The notes below the pieces were generated by a model. It ran no database searches and was not told the origin of the DNA. It saw only the letters and a program-made list of their open reading frames with translations. This document shows positions 19,666 to 30,160 of a DNA stretch of 64,000 bases, one piece after another; the stretch's first letter is position 1, and the number at the start of each line of letters is the position of its first letter. Made by a program: the position numbers and the translations under genes. The DNA is from Colwellia sp. (GTDB lineage: Bacteria; Pseudomonadota; Gammaproteobacteria; Enterobacterales; Alteromonadaceae). Location: the NCBI GenBank assembly GCA_026196955.1, contig JAPHTO010000033.1, positions 1-64,000 on the forward strand, in the 5' to 3' direction.

Positions 19666-20154
19666 TTAACCCCCAATATTCAAGAGTTGCTGTGCGACAC
19701 CAGCATTGACCTGAACATTACTTGTATTAGAGCGACCGTATAATTTATTTGCTTGAACTCTTAGAACATTACATTTAAATACTGCTGTAGAAGATGCTAA
19801 TTTTGAATGGGGGCAATCAACAACTAAACTATTAGTATTTACCGTGGTGATATTGGCTGTGGTGTTTGGTGATGTAACCACAGCATTCATTGAAATAGGA
19901 AATTGCGAAGCGGTAAAAGCGTTAGTATTTCCCTGTATTTGAGCGTAAACAACTTCATCTATCGAGCTTATCGCTTCCTGAACAGCATTAACCTTAACCT
20001 GACTACTACCTGACATTTTCATATCTGAACTTGTATTTAACATTAGTGCAGAAGCTACCGCCGTTAAAGCAACCAAAAAGACTAATGAAACTATCAGCAC
20101 CACACCTTGTTGCAATTTCTTTGTTTGAGGTAAATTGTTAATTTTTATGGCCAT
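19666..20154 (-). CDS. pilX: Type IV pilus minor protein PilX
   Basis: A 162-residue PilX-family minor pilin. A short leader ending QQG is followed by the hydrophobic helix VVLIVSLVFLVALTAVASALML, which lacks the Glu5 of classical pilins as PilX/GspK-type proteins often do. Then comes MKMSGSSQVKVNAVQEA, the usual PilX_N motif. It overlaps pilW by ten bases and is one base from pilY1. PilX belongs to the VWX-Y1 tip/priming complex. Confidence 0.85.
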   Translation of the reverse strand: MAIKINNLPQTKKLQQGVVLIVSLVFLVALTAVASALMLNTSSDMKMSGSSQVKVNAVQEAISSIDEVVYAQIQGNTNAFTASQFPISMNAVVTSPNTTANITTVNTNSLVVDCPHSKLASSTAVFKCNVLRVQANKLYGRSNTSNVQVNAGVAQQLLNIGG

Positions 20155-21107
20155 GTATCAACCCTCGCGTTATATAGCGTTACTGTAGTGGTAAAAAGTA
20201 ATCGACGATAATTATCATTCACAACAACAGGTAAATCACCTAATTGATAGGTATTTGTATTGGTATAGTTGTTATCAGGTAAAATATCACGTGCTAACAC
20301 ATAAATTTTTACCGCTAAAATATTACTATTATTCTTATTCCAGAAAGCTTGAGTCATATTGTTCGCTGAAATAAAAGCATCAACATCGCCATCATCATCG
20401 GCATCAACCCCATACATAAAACGTATTACCTCTATACCATCAACCAAAGGGCTAAAGGACATACCATTATTTACAGAGAGTACTCCTTGCATTAATACGG
20501 GTACTGTCGCTGCACCCTGTGCCTCATTGCGAATATAATAAACATGATGTTGATATTCCCAAACTCGACCATTACTCACAAAAGGAGGTGCAGCAGCACC
20601 AACACCAGAAAACAAAGTTCCTGTGGTGGTGTTGGTATTCAAAAAATACTGGGTAACATCAGTCGCCCCCACAATAGGAATTGATAGTACTCGCTTTAAC
20701 TGTAATATATCAGAACCCACGCTAGCATCAGCTATGCACCCCATTGCATTGGTATTAGCAGCCGTCATCCCCCATATGCTACGAAAATAACCTACGGCTT
20801 GAGGAAATGAAGCATTGTTTATACCTTGGCCAACACAATCCGGCCCAGCAATAACGGGAATAGCACTTAAGCTATTTGCTGTAAGCTGACTAGGCATATC
20901 TCCCCAAAAGCCTTCACGTAATAAGTCATCCGTTAGTACACTGAGAACAAAGCGACCATTTTCTTGTAAAGTCCCAGCACTACTGGTTTCTGAACTAGTA
21001 GTTTTCAAGCCAACAAAAATACTCAGTACACCAGCAAATAGCACTAAACCAACAGCCAATGAAATAAACAACTCTAATAAGGTAAAGCCTTTCTGATAAT
21101 TATTCAT
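20145..21107 (-). CDS. pilW: Type IV pilus assembly protein PilW
   Basis: A 320-residue minor pilin with the prepilin motif KGFTLLELFISLAVGLVLFAGVL near the N-terminus and the PilW-type continuation NGRFVLSVLTDDLLREGFWGD. The C-terminal part contains GVDADDDGDVDAF, a DxDxDG calcium-type loop. The ATG at 21107 follows GGGTGAG; an ATG five codons earlier has no clear ribosome site. It follows pilV after about 20 bases. Confidence 0.88.
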   Translation of the reverse strand: MNNYQKGFTLLELFISLAVGLVLFAGVLSIFVGLKTTSSETSSAGTLQENGRFVLSVLTDDLLREGFWGDMPSQLTANSLSAIPVIAGPDCVGQGINNASFPQAVGYFRSIWGMTAANTNAMGCIADASVGSDILQLKRVLSIPIVGATDVTQYFLNTNTTTGTLFSGVGAAAPPFVSNGRVWEYQHHVYYIRNEAQGAATVPVLMQGVLSVNNGMSFSPLVDGIEVIRFMYGVDADDDGDVDAFISANNMTQAFWNKNNSNILAVKIYVLARDILPDNNYTNTNTYQLGDLPVVVNDNYRRLLFTTTVTLYNARVDTWP

Positions 21108-21127
21108 ACTCACCCTAAACATAGTCT

Positions 21128-21712
21128 TTAAAAAATAAACGCCTGAATATGCACTTGTCTTCGCTGATCATTCGCTGTACCACAAGTAGTGTTTGTGGCA
21201 AAGTTTGCATCATTAGCCGCACCATCTTGCGTTCTAGTTCGTCCTTGCCAACTCACAGTAATAGTCACGGCATTATTACTCTCGGTGATACAACCAATAG
21301 CATTAATTAAACCACCAACATTTTGCCCATCAGCTGTAGTATCAGCCCCTCGAAGAGATTGTGTCCATTGATATAAATCATTAGCTACCATTTGCGCTGA
21401 TGTACACAATGCTCCTGGTGTATTACAAGCAGGTACAGGAGGGTCACCTGGGTCAGTACCACCATAAGTACCTACATAAGTAGGTAAAATAGCAGTGATA
21501 GGATTAGCATCATTACTTCGCATTTTTTCTATAATATCTTGCGCTAAACTTGAAGCTATTGAGCGCTGCATGGCATCAAAACTACCTTTTTTTGCAGTGG
21601 CTTGCATAGCAACCGCACCTAAAATACCGGTAACCATAATAACCAAAGCAATGAGCACTTCAATAAAAGTCATGCCTTGCGCTTTTTTTGAGTAATTGTT
21701 GATTCGCTTCAT
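21128..21712 (-). CDS. pilV: Type IV pilus modification protein PilV
   Basis: A 194-residue minor pilin and first gene of the operon. The prepilin motif QGMTFIEVLIALVIMVTGILGAVAMQ has Met at mature position 1 and the Glu5. Helix continuation and the DIIEKMRSN motif match PilV. Cysteines near the C-terminus (GCI, TTCG) may form a disulfide. It is transcribed with pilW, pilX, pilY1, pilE and the tapY2-like gene from a long upstream region containing a CRP-like site. Confidence 0.88.
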   Translation of the reverse strand: MKRINNYSKKAQGMTFIEVLIALVIMVTGILGAVAMQATAKKGSFDAMQRSIASSLAQDIIEKMRSNDANPITAILPTYVGTYGGTDPGDPPVPACNTPGALCTSAQMVANDLYQWTQSLRGADTTADGQNVGGLINAIGCITESNNAVTITVSWQGRTRTQDGAANDANFATNTTCGTANDQRRQVHIQAFIF

Positions 21713-22399
21713 AATGATTATTTACCTTGAGTTATAGACTTGCGCAAAGCTAGTAGGCATAAGTTCAAATTTAAATGATGAACTGCTTGTAGTAGACAAG
21801 GCTGAACAAAATTATCAATAAGCAAACCTGAAGCTAGCTTAAAAGATAAGTAAATTTTTAGGGGGGCATTTGTAGAAAAAACTTTTATTGTGCTCATTTT
21901 TCGGGCGACACAATAACACCACAATAAACTATTTTTAAACGTAAAGAAAGGCGGAGTCAATTTTGCTTTCGCTTTAGACCCTAAAAAAAAACCATATGTG
22001 TTAAATATCACAGACGTGAACTGCATTAACCCATACCTTCTTTCTGTCCATAAGAATGTCCGTAAACTGCTCCCTGTATCTGAACTATGCACGCTTAGCT
22101 AATTAGTACAAAGCGCTCATATTCTCTTAAATAACATCAATGGGTAACAAAATTCACTAACTTAATTAATGTTTCTAACGGTAAAAGAACATAGAAACTA
22201 AAGATAACTAAAATAGCAAAGATATAAAAGAACAGCTACCACAAAAGCTACTTATTAAGACTATGTGCAATACGAATAATAAATTAACTTATAAACTGCA
22301 TTTCCTGACTATAGTTTAAACTTATAGCTTCCAAGATAAAGTTTCCACTTCGACGACTAAAACAACAATCAAAGCGATTAAAATATAGACAACTTAAGA
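21713..22399. other. Long intergenic region upstream of the pilV operon
   Basis: About 690 bases between pilV and ispH (both leftward). A minus-strand frame of 124 codons (21718-22092) covers its left half but has no convincing ribosome site or recognisable domain. I treat the region as the long pilV leader/promoter. I looked for a c-di-GMP (GEMM) riboswitch, which precedes some pilus genes, and did not find its core. A CRP-like palindrome is at 21997-22012. The 22093-22399 part is plain AT-rich DNA. Confidence 0.5.
21997..22012. promoter_or_regulatory. CRP/Vfr-like binding site upstream of pilV
   Basis: On the minus strand TGTGA-TATTTA-ACACA, one mismatch from the CRP consensus TGTGA-N6-TCACA, about 285 bases upstream of the pilV start. 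Cyclic-AMP receptor proteins are known to control type IV pili in related bacteria. The distance is large, so a direct role is uncertain. Confidence 0.35.
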
Positions 22400-23329
22400 C
22401 TAGCGTAATTCTGCTGGTACTGCAAATACAATGTTTTCTTCTCGGCCTGGGTACTCGTTAACCTCATGACCTCCCAAGGTTTTTAACGCTTCAATAACTT
22501 GTTTTACTAGAATGGCTGGCGCTGAAGCTCCTGCTGTAACACCAATTTTATTAACATTTTCGAGCCAAGAAGTTTCAATATCTTCTGCGGTATCAATAAG
22601 GTATGAAGTGGTGCCTATTTTCTCTGATACTTCCCTCAACCTATTTGAATTAGAGCTATTTTTCGCGCCAACCACTAATAATAAATCGACTTGGCTTGCT
22701 ATTGCGCGGACAGCATCTTGACGATTTTGCGTTGCATAGCAAATATCATCTTTGCGAGGCCCTTCAATTAACGGAAACTTAGCTTGCAGTGCATCAATAA
22801 CATCTGAAGTATCATCGACGGATAAGGTTGTTTGACTGCAAAAGTAGAGTTTGTCAGGGTTTTTAACTTCAAGTTTTGCAACATCTTCAGCTGATTCAAC
22901 CAAGTAAATACCAGCAGATTCACTATCATACTGGCCCATAGTGCCTTCAACTTCGGGGTGTCCCGCATGACCAATTAATACACATTCAACGTTTTTTCTA
23001 CTAACGCGAGCAACTTCCATATGCACTTTAGTAACTAATGGACAAGTAGCATCAAATACTTTCAAGTCACGCTTTTTAGCGTCATTGCGTACTACTTTTG
23101 ACACACCATGAGCACTGAAAATAACGGTACTGTCATCAGGTACTTCATCAAGCTCTTCAACAAAAATGGCACCACGACTTTTCAAGCCATCAACAACAAA
23201 CTTATTATGTACCACTTCATGACGAACATAGATAGGCGCACCAAATAAGTCTAGAGCGCGATCAACAATGCTAATGGCTCTATCAACACCAGCACAAAAT
23301 CCACGTGGGTTAGCTAAAATAATTTCCAT
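22400..23329 (-). CDS. ispH: 4-hydroxy-3-methylbut-2-enyl diphosphate reductase
   Basis: The last enzyme of the MEP isoprenoid pathway, reducing HMBPP to IPP and DMAPP with a [4Fe-4S] cluster. The three cluster cysteines are visible: Cys12 ([10 protein letters not shown]), DATCPLVTK and [11 protein letters not shown]. Family motifs [14 protein letters not shown] and [12 protein letters not shown] are also intact. At 309 residues it is of normal length. It lies downstream of fkpB on the same strand, as in the classic ileS-lspA-fkpB-ispH cluster. Confidence 0.97.
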   Translation of the reverse strand: MEIILANPRGFCAGVDRAISIVDRALDLFGAPIYVRHEVVHNKFVVDGLKSRGAIFVEELDEVPDDSTVIFSAHGVSKVVRNDAKKRDLKVFDATCPLVTKVHMEVARVSRKNVECVLIGHAGHPEVEGTMGQYDSESAGIYLVESAEDVAKLEVKNPDKLYFCSQTTLSVDDTSDVIDALQAKFPLIEGPRKDDICYATQNRQDAVRAIASQVDLLLVVGAKNSSNSNRLREVSEKIGTTSYLIDTAEDIETSWLENVNKIGVTAGASAPAILVKQVIEALKTLGGHEVNEYPGREENIVFAVPAELR

Positions 23330-23395
23330 AAAGTTCTCTGTAGGCTGCTCTTTAAGCCAAAGTTACAAGTAAGGCGCTTTTTAAGCGGCCTGTAT

Positions 23396-23833
23396 TTATA
23401 GTATTTCAATCAAATCAATAACAAAAGTTACTGGTTGGCCTGCTAAAGGGTGATTAAAGTCAATAGTTACTGAGTTACCATTAACTTCTTTGATCATACC
23501 GGGAAGCTCTCCGCCAGGTTGAGAAAAAGTAATGATATTCCCCACTTTTGCAGGTACTTCAGCAGAAAACTTATCAATATCCATATAATGGATATTATCT
23601 GGATTCGACTCACCAAAAGCATCTACTGCATCAAGCGTAAATTCTTTACTTTCACCAGTAGCCATACCTAGCAGCTTTGATTCAAAGGCAGCTGAAATAC
23701 TTTGATCACCCATAATTATTTTAGCAGGCTTATTATTTACTTTAGTACTATCGGCAGCAGAGCCATCACTTAATTTCATGGTGATATGCACTAAAATACT
23801 TGAGTCAGCTTGAATGGTTTTATCAATTGTCAT
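23396..23833 (-). CDS. fkpB: FKBP-type peptidyl-prolyl cis-trans isomerase (SlpA type)
   Basis: A 145-residue SlyD-like FKBP that speeds proline isomerisation during folding. It has the FKBP strands around GSAADSTK and MGDQSISAAFESKLLGM, the inserted-flap region (FGESNPDNIHYMDIDKF), and the closing DFNHPLAGQPVTFVIDLIEI typical of FkpB. It lacks SlyD's His-rich metal tail. It sits between lspA and ispH as in E. coli. Confidence 0.93.
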   Translation of the reverse strand: MTIDKTIQADSSILVHITMKLSDGSAADSTKVNNKPAKIIMGDQSISAAFESKLLGMATGESKEFTLDAVDAFGESNPDNIHYMDIDKFSAEVPAKVGNIITFSQPGGELPGMIKEVNGNSVTIDFNHPLAGQPVTFVIDLIEIL

Positions 23834-23858
23834 TTTATCTCTCGCGGCTAAACCGCTC

Positions 23859-24353
23859 CTATTCTTTGTCGTCCGAATTTTGTTGGAATGATTCTAATAT
23901 CATTAAAGCGGCACCAATAAAAATCATTGAATCAGCAACATTAAAGGCTGGAAAGTGATTACCTGACCAATGAAAATCTAAGAAATCAATTACATAACCA
24001 AACAAGGCCCTATCAATTAAATTGCCCATTGCACCACTTAGCATTAAAGCAAATGCAATACTTAACAAAGTATCGGATTTAGGTGTTTTTGCTAGCCACA
24101 CAATAAAAACGACACTGGCGATAGCGGCAATCGCGGTAAAAAACCAGCGTTGCCATCCTCCTTGATCTGCTAAAAAGCTAAAGGCAGCACCAAGGTTATG
24201 TACATACGTTAGACTAAAAATAGGCAATACATTCACTGATTCATATAAATCAAATGAACCAGCAACCCAATGTTTAGTGACTTGATCTACTATCAAACAA
24301 ATTAGCGTTAACCAAAGCCAACGCAAACCTGTTTCGGTAAAAAGCTTAGGCAT
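23859..24353 (-). CDS. lspA: Lipoprotein signal peptidase (signal peptidase II)
   Basis: An inner-membrane aspartyl protease that removes signal peptides from diacylglyceryl-modified prolipoproteins. With the start at 24353 the protein has 164 residues, the E. coli length, and the catalytic aspartates fall at 114 (GNLIDR) and 141 (FNVADS), the E. coli numbering. This favours that ATG over codons 8 and 10 positions earlier. Four membrane helices are apparent. The start overlaps the ileS stop codon by eight bases, so translation is coupled. Several predicted lipoproteins in this window would be its substrates. Confidence 0.95.
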   Translation of the reverse strand: MPKLFTETGLRWLWLTLICLIVDQVTKHWVAGSFDLYESVNVLPIFSLTYVHNLGAAFSFLADQGGWQRWFFTAIAAIASVVFIVWLAKTPKSDTLLSIAFALMLSGAMGNLIDRALFGYVIDFLDFHWSGNHFPAFNVADSMIFIGAALMILESFQQNSDDKE

Positions 24354-27204
24354 ATTTTCTTTGCTCACCTTCACCATCAACATTCGTCACACAACGACTA
24401 CATAATTCAGGATGAGCATCATTGCTACCGACATCTTCAGTAACATGCCAACAGCGATCACATTTAGTACCTGTCGCTGCTGAAACGGCTAACCATAAGC
24501 CTTCAACTTCTGTTGAATCAACACCTTCTGGCACTTTGCTAGCATCTGCTACAACTTCAATTGTCGCTTTCGAGGTGATTAGTACAAAACGCAACTCTTT
24601 ACCCAATCGTGCTAATTTATCAGCTAAATCAGCTGTAGCGTATAAAGTAACTTGTGCTTCAAGCGCTTTACCTACTACTTTCTCTTTACGCGCTAATTCT
24701 AATGCGCGATTCACTTCACCACGCACTAATAGCAACTCGCTCCAATAACTATTACCTAGCTCAGTATCTTCTGGCATAGTGGCTAAACCATCGAACCAAA
24801 CGCCGGTGAATACAAATTCATCACGCTCACCTGCTGCTGGTGTTGGCAAGGCTTGCCAGATTTCTTGAGCGGTAAACGATAGAATAGGCGCCATCCAAGC
24901 CGTCATGGCTTCAGCAATTAAATACATGGCGGTTTGACACGAGCGACGAGCATTTGAATCAGCTTTTGCCGTGTACTGTCTATCTTTAATAATATCTAAA
25001 TAGAAACCACCTAACTCAGTGGTACAGAAATTCATTAACTTATGCACTACAACATGAAACTCATATTCATTGTAGGCATTCACAATTTCTTCTTGTAAAC
25101 GCGCTGCTTTATCAACCACCCAGCGATCTAGCGCAACCATATCTTCAAAGGCAACAGAGTGTTGTGCTGGCTCAAAACCATTTAAGTTAGCCAGTAAAAA
25201 ACGTGATGTATTACGAATACGGCGATAAGCATCGGCTTGACGCTTAAATATTTCATCAGAAACGGTAATTTCTTGCGTATAGTTAACTGAAGCTGTCCAT
25301 AAACGTAAAATATCGGCGCCTAAGTTATTAGTAATTTGCGATGGTGTTACCACATTACCTAAGGATTTAGACATTTTGTGGCCATTAACATCAACAGTAA
25401 AGCCATGAGTAAGTACTTGCTTGTACGGTGCTTTACCTGTCATAGCAACTGATGACATCATAGATGACATAAACCAACCGCGATGTTGATCTGAGCCTTC
25501 AAGATATAAATCAGCAATACCATCAAATTCTTCACGGGCATTAATAACAGAGTGATGGGTGGTGCCTGAGTCAAACCACACATCTAAGGTATCAGGCACT
25601 TTAATAAATTCGTTTGCATCATCACCTATCAATTCACTGGCTTCTAAATCAAACCAGGCTTGAATACCTTCTTTTTCAACACGCTTAGCAACATCTTCAA
25701 TGAGCTCGATACTACGAGGATGTAATGCGCCTGTATCTTTATGGATAAATAACGCAATTGGCACACCCCAAGTACGTTGGCGTGAAATACACCAATCAGG
25801 GCGGCCTTCAACCATTTTTTCTATTCGGCTTTGACCCCAATCAGGGATCCATTGTGTTTTTTCAATTTCTTTCAATGAATCTTCACGCAGGTTTTTGTTA
25901 TCCATAGAGATAAACCATTGAGGCGTAGCGCGGAAGATAATAGGCGTTTTATGACGCCAGCAATGCGGGTAAGAATGCTCAAAAGCATGATGGTGCATTA
26001 AGGCACCTTTTTCTTTTAAAACCTCAACGACACTGTCGTTTGCTTTAAAAACATGTTGGCCAGCAAATAATGGGGTATCTTCAAGGTAAACGCCATTAGC
26101 ACCAACCGGGTTTGCCACTTCTAAATCATATTCTTTACCAACCACGAAATCATCAACACCGTGGCCTGGCGCGGTGTGAACACAACCTGTACCTGAATCA
26201 GTTGTTACATGATCGCCTAAAATTACTGGCACAGTATAATCATAAAATGGATGCTGACATTGAATAAGGTTTAAATCGGCACCTTTACAGAAACCTAGAG
26301 CATGGTATTTTTCAATGCCAAACCTGTCCATACACGAACTAACCAGATCCGAAGCAAGAATTAAACGTAGCTTACCTTCTTCACCATTAGGTAAAGTGTC
26401 ACATTGCACCAAGGTATATTCAACGTCACTATTAACTGAAATAGCGCGGTTAGCAGGTAATGTCCATGGTGTGGTTGTCCAAATAACCATACCAATTTGA
26501 CCTTCACCGGTATGACCTTCGGGGTGAGAGAATTTATCGGCAACACTGTCATCATTAATAGTAAATTTAACGTCAATTGCAGGCGAGTGCTTATCTTTAT
26601 ATTCAACTTCCGCTTCTGCTAACGCTGAGCCACAATCTGTACACCAATGCACAGGTTTAAAGCCCTGCTGTAAATGACCATTTTCAGCAATTTTTCCTAA
26701 AGCGCGGATAATATTCGCTTCAGTATTAAAGTCCATTGTTAAATAAGGATTTTCCCAGTCGGCAAAAATGCCTAAACGTTTAAAATCTTCTCGTTGGCCG
26801 TCAACTTGCTTGATTGCATAATCACGACATTTTTGACGAAACTGAGCGGCCGTCACTTTATGTCCCGGTTTACCCACTTTTTTCTCTACCATTAATTCAA
26901 TAGGTAAACCATGGCAATCCCAACCAGGTACATAAGGAGAGTTAAAATCAGATAAGGTTTTAGACTTAACAATAATATCTTTTAAGATTTTATTTACGGC
27001 ATGACCTAGGTGAATATTGCCATTAGCGTATGGAGGACCATCATGTAAAATGAATGATTTTTTACCTTTTTTAGCTGCACGTATTTTTCCGTACAAATCT
27101 TTAGCCGCCCACTCTTTGAGCATATTAGGTTCACGGTTTGCCATATTACCTTTCATCGCAAACGATGTTGCAGGCAAGTTTAAAGTTGGTTTGTAATCAC
27201 TCAT
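24346..27204 (-). CDS. ileS: Isoleucyl-tRNA synthetase
   Basis: A class I synthetase that charges tRNA-Ile and edits valine. At 952 residues it is of E. coli type. The HIGH-like motif [13 protein letters not shown] lies at about 57-69 and the KMSKS loop in [10 protein letters not shown]. The CP1 editing domain is in between. The C-terminal zinc finger CDRCWHV..CSRC is complete. It is co-transcribed with ribF upstream and lspA downstream. Confidence 0.98.
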   Translation of the reverse strand: MSDYKPTLNLPATSFAMKGNMANREPNMLKEWAAKDLYGKIRAAKKGKKSFILHDGPPYANGNIHLGHAVNKILKDIIVKSKTLSDFNSPYVPGWDCHGLPIELMVEKKVGKPGHKVTAAQFRQKCRDYAIKQVDGQREDFKRLGIFADWENPYLTMDFNTEANIIRALGKIAENGHLQQGFKPVHWCTDCGSALAEAEVEYKDKHSPAIDVKFTINDDSVADKFSHPEGHTGEGQIGMVIWTTTPWTLPANRAISVNSDVEYTLVQCDTLPNGEEGKLRLILASDLVSSCMDRFGIEKYHALGFCKGADLNLIQCQHPFYDYTVPVILGDHVTTDSGTGCVHTAPGHGVDDFVVGKEYDLEVANPVGANGVYLEDTPLFAGQHVFKANDSVVEVLKEKGALMHHHAFEHSYPHCWRHKTPIIFRATPQWFISMDNKNLREDSLKEIEKTQWIPDWGQSRIEKMVEGRPDWCISRQRTWGVPIALFIHKDTGALHPRSIELIEDVAKRVEKEGIQAWFDLEASELIGDDANEFIKVPDTLDVWFDSGTTHHSVINAREEFDGIADLYLEGSDQHRGWFMSSMMSSVAMTGKAPYKQVLTHGFTVDVNGHKMSKSLGNVVTPSQITNNLGADILRLWTASVNYTQEITVSDEIFKRQADAYRRIRNTSRFLLANLNGFEPAQHSVAFEDMVALDRWVVDKAARLQEEIVNAYNEYEFHVVVHKLMNFCTTELGGFYLDIIKDRQYTAKADSNARRSCQTAMYLIAEAMTAWMAPILSFTAQEIWQALPTPAAGERDEFVFTGVWFDGLATMPEDTELGNSYWSELLLVRGEVNRALELARKEKVVGKALEAQVTLYATADLADKLARLGKELRFVLITSKATIEVVADASKVPEGVDSTEVEGLWLAVSAATGTKCDRCWHVTEDVGSNDAHPELCSRCVTNVDGEGEQRKYA

Positions 27205-27262
27205 TTAAATCATTATCCGGTTATTTAAATTTTCTAATTGGTCAGGCAGAAGCCTCACCTAC

Positions 27263-28192
27263 TTATCTAATATCATTTAATACTTGTTTGGCTTGCTCGC
27301 TATCGAGCTTTATTTGTGCTGTTAGTGCTGCTAAATCTTTGAACTTCATCACTTGACGAAGTTTCTTCTTAATTATCACTTCAATACACTGACCATAAAG
27401 ATCATCATTAAAGTCAAAAACATGTACTTCTAACTGTTGTCTAACGCCATTTATAGTAGGCCTAGCGCCAATATTAGCGACACCATTATAGCAACCTTTC
27501 ATTGTTTTTATTTTTACCGCAAAAACACCACTGAGCGGTGAGTTACGTCTTTTTAAGAGTACATTAGCCGTTGGAAAACCTAACTGACGTCCGCGTTTAT
27601 CGCCGTGAAAAACTTTGCCAATAATTGAATACGGTCTACCAAGCATGTTTTCAACATCAAGCAGGTTATCTTCTTGTAAGGCTTTTCTTATTGCTGTACT
27701 ACTCACGCGGCAATTTGCCATTTTACAACTGGCAGTATCCGTCACATCAAAACCGAATTTTTTTCCTGCCTTAGACAACATGGCAAAATCACCCACGCGA
27801 TTCTTACCAAAATGAAAATCATCACCAACAATCAAATGCTTGATGCCTAATTTTTCGACTAACAAATGTTCAATAAACTGCTCGGCACTTTGGCTAGCAA
27901 ATTTTCGGGTAAAATTAACACATATTAAGCGCTCTACCCCTAACTCAGCCAGTAACGCATATTTATCACGCAAACGACAAAGCCTTGCCGGAGCCTGATC
28001 TGGTGCAAACAACTCTTGAGGTTGCGGCTCAAAGACCAAAACCGCAGCAACACAATTAAGTGCTTTGGCCTTAGAAACTAATGCAGAGATAACCCGCTGA
28101 TGCCCTTTGTGAACACCATCAAAATTACCTATGGTTAATACGCAGCCATGATCTTCTGGTTGAATATTATGTATACCGCGAACTAACTGCAT
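27263..28192 (-). CDS. ribF: Bifunctional riboflavin kinase / FAD synthetase
   Basis: A 309-residue enzyme converting riboflavin to FMN and FAD. The N-terminal adenylyltransferase domain shows GNFDGVHKGHQ; the C-terminal flavokinase domain shows KRGRQLGFPTANV and YNGVANIGARPT. It stands between murJ and ileS in the conserved cluster. No FMN riboswitch is visible upstream. Confidence 0.96.
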   Translation of the reverse strand: MQLVRGIHNIQPEDHGCVLTIGNFDGVHKGHQRVISALVSKAKALNCVAAVLVFEPQPQELFAPDQAPARLCRLRDKYALLAELGVERLICVNFTRKFASQSAEQFIEHLLVEKLGIKHLIVGDDFHFGKNRVGDFAMLSKAGKKFGFDVTDTASCKMANCRVSSTAIRKALQEDNLLDVENMLGRPYSIIGKVFHGDKRGRQLGFPTANVLLKRRNSPLSGVFAVKIKTMKGCYNGVANIGARPTINGVRQQLEVHVFDFNDDLYGQCIEVIIKKKLRQVMKFKDLAALTAQIKLDSEQAKQVLNDIR

Positions 28193-28282
28193 TGAGCGAA
28201 AAAACCTTTATATAAGCTGTTTATAAAAATAAATCGCCGAATTATATATTAAAGAGCAATAATAATCAGTAGTTCAGCGACA

Positions 28283-29887
28283 TTATTTTTCACTGGCTAC
28301 CTTGAAATCATTTAACCGTATTCCCAGTAAAAAAATCATCACAAAGTAACTCAATACGCCTAAGGTAATACAAATAGACAGCTGACTTATTTGTTGAATA
28401 AAGCTTAACGCTAACCAGCTATTAAAATCGACAGATAATTGATTAACCACTAGCGCCATAACCATAGCCGACACAACCAACTTGCCAATAAATATTTTAG
28501 TGCTTGTTGATAAGTGATAAATATCTGCCGTTTTTAAACCTCGATAGAGTAACCAAGCATTAAGTGTTGCCGACAACGTTGTTGCCATAGCCAAACCAAC
28601 ATAACCAAAAAATGGGGCTAACATTAAATTAAAAGCCATATTAGCTACCATAGCTTTTATGCCAATTTTGACGGGTGTTTTAGTATCTTGTCTTGCATAA
28701 TAGCCTGGTGCTAACACCTTGATAAACATAAAGCTTAACAGCCCTGAAAGATAGGCAAACAGCGCCATAGAGACTTGTAAAACATCTGTTTGGGTGAACT
28801 CTCCACGCATAAAGAGCACCATAATTATAGGCTGTGCCAATACCATTAAGCCTGCCAGTGCAGGCCAACCAAATAAGCTAATAACTTTAATACCCCAATC
28901 TAGGGTAGCGGTAAACTCAGCTTTATTATCCTTACTGTGAAGTTTTGAAAGGCTTGGCAGTACTACAGTGGCAATACCAATACCAAATAAACCTAGCGGA
29001 AACTCTAATAATCTATCGGCATAATAAAGCCAACTAATGGAGCCTGTGATCAAAAAACTTGCAATCAAGGTATCAAGTAATAAGTTAATTTGCGTGACAG
29101 AAACGCCAAATAATGCAGGCACGATAAGTTTACGAATTTTCTCGACACCATGACTGCGCCATGCCCAACAAGGCTTAACTAACACGCCCGCTTTATACAT
29201 AAATGGCAGTTGAAAAAGAAACTGTACTAAACCGCCTAAAAAGACGCCCCATGCCAATGCATGTGCGGGGCTTTGCGTATAATCAGCTCCATAAATAGCC
29301 ATCAAAATAATAGCGATGTTAAGTAGCACTGGCGTAAATGCAGCAACAGCAAACCGTCCCATTGTATTGAGCACAGCACCAGCAAGCGCGGTAAAACTAA
29401 TAAACCATAAATAGGGAAAAGTGATTTTTAATAAGTTTGCCGCTAGCTCAAACTTTTCACCACCAACGCTTTCTGAGCCATGATTTAACCACTCCATAAA
29501 CCAACCACCACCAAACAAGATGACAAATAATGGTGAGGCAAGCATGCCAAATAATGTCACTAAGGTGATGATCACGCCCAAAGTACCAGACACTTGAGCA
29601 ATTAAACGGCGAGTTTCATCAAGTGCAACTGCTTGACGACTTTCTGCGTTCTCTTCATCTTTTGTGTGATATTCGCTGAGCACTGGCACAAAAGCTTGCG
29701 CAAACGCACCTTCTGCAAATAAGCGCCGAAAAAAATTAGGAATTTTGTTAGCAAAAAGAAAAACATCTGCCATTACCCCTGCCCCCATCACATTGGCGAT
29801 AACGACATCACGAACCAAACCTAACACCCGAGAAACCAAGGTCATGACACTGACAATAAGCCCTGATTTAATTAACTTCTTACTCAA
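28283..29887 (-). CDS. murJ: Lipid II flippase MurJ
   Basis: A MOP-superfamily membrane protein of 534 residues with about 14 helices that moves lipid II to the periplasm for peptidoglycan synthesis. The N-terminus SKKLIKSGLIVSVMTLVSRVLG and the motifs RDVVIANVMGAG, NFFRRLFAEGAFAQAFVPVL and PLGLFGIGIATVVLPSLS are typical. The start is a TTG at 29887 with GAGG about nine bases upstream. The next ATG (codon 15) would remove half of the conserved first helix, so TTG is preferred. It is divergent from rpsT and upstream of ribF. Confidence 0.95.
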   Translation of the reverse strand: MSKKLIKSGLIVSVMTLVSRVLGLVRDVVIANVMGAGVMADVFLFANKIPNFFRRLFAEGAFAQAFVPVLSEYHTKDEENAESRQAVALDETRRLIAQVSGTLGVIITLVTLFGMLASPLFVILFGGGWFMEWLNHGSESVGGEKFELAANLLKITFPYLWFISFTALAGAVLNTMGRFAVAAFTPVLLNIAIILMAIYGADYTQSPAHALAWGVFLGGLVQFLFQLPFMYKAGVLVKPCWAWRSHGVEKIRKLIVPALFGVSVTQINLLLDTLIASFLITGSISWLYYADRLLEFPLGLFGIGIATVVLPSLSKLHSKDNKAEFTATLDWGIKVISLFGWPALAGLMVLAQPIIMVLFMRGEFTQTDVLQVSMALFAYLSGLLSFMFIKVLAPGYYARQDTKTPVKIGIKAMVANMAFNLMLAPFFGYVGLAMATTLSATLNAWLLYRGLKTADIYHLSTSTKIFIGKLVVSAMVMALVVNQLSVDFNSWLALSFIQQISQLSICITLGVLSYFVMIFLLGIRLNDFKVASEK

Positions 29888-30082
29888 AAATAAAATCCTC
29901 GATAGTTAGCGAAGAAAAATAACAGAAAATAAACCGTATTATGTAATGATTTTGGGTATATAAACAATGTATACTTGCACTGTTCACAACATACTTGGTT
30001 AATTGCTTTTAACAGCAGTACCAACAAAATTTTTATTAGTTGTCCTTTATTAATTATTTTAATTAACCGGCAATTAAAACAT

Positions 30083-30111
30083 TTGACAATCAGCTAAAAA
30101 ACAGGCATATT
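30083..30111 (+). promoter_or_regulatory. Promoter of rpsT
   Basis: -35 TTGACA (30083-30088), 17-base spacer and -10 CATATT (30106-30111), followed by a GC-containing TCGTCGCC stretch of the type seen in ribosomal, growth-rate-controlled promoters. It lies about 50 bases upstream of the rpsT start. Confidence 0.6.
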
Positions 30112-30160
30112 TCGTCGCCTTAAATTTAAGCTTATATATTACACACTTTAGGAGTTCACC

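Noticed and set aside
21718-22092. 124-codon minus-strand frame upstream of pilV
   Set aside because: No convincing ribosome site, no domain, and composition typical of non-coding DNA; kept only as a low-interest observation.
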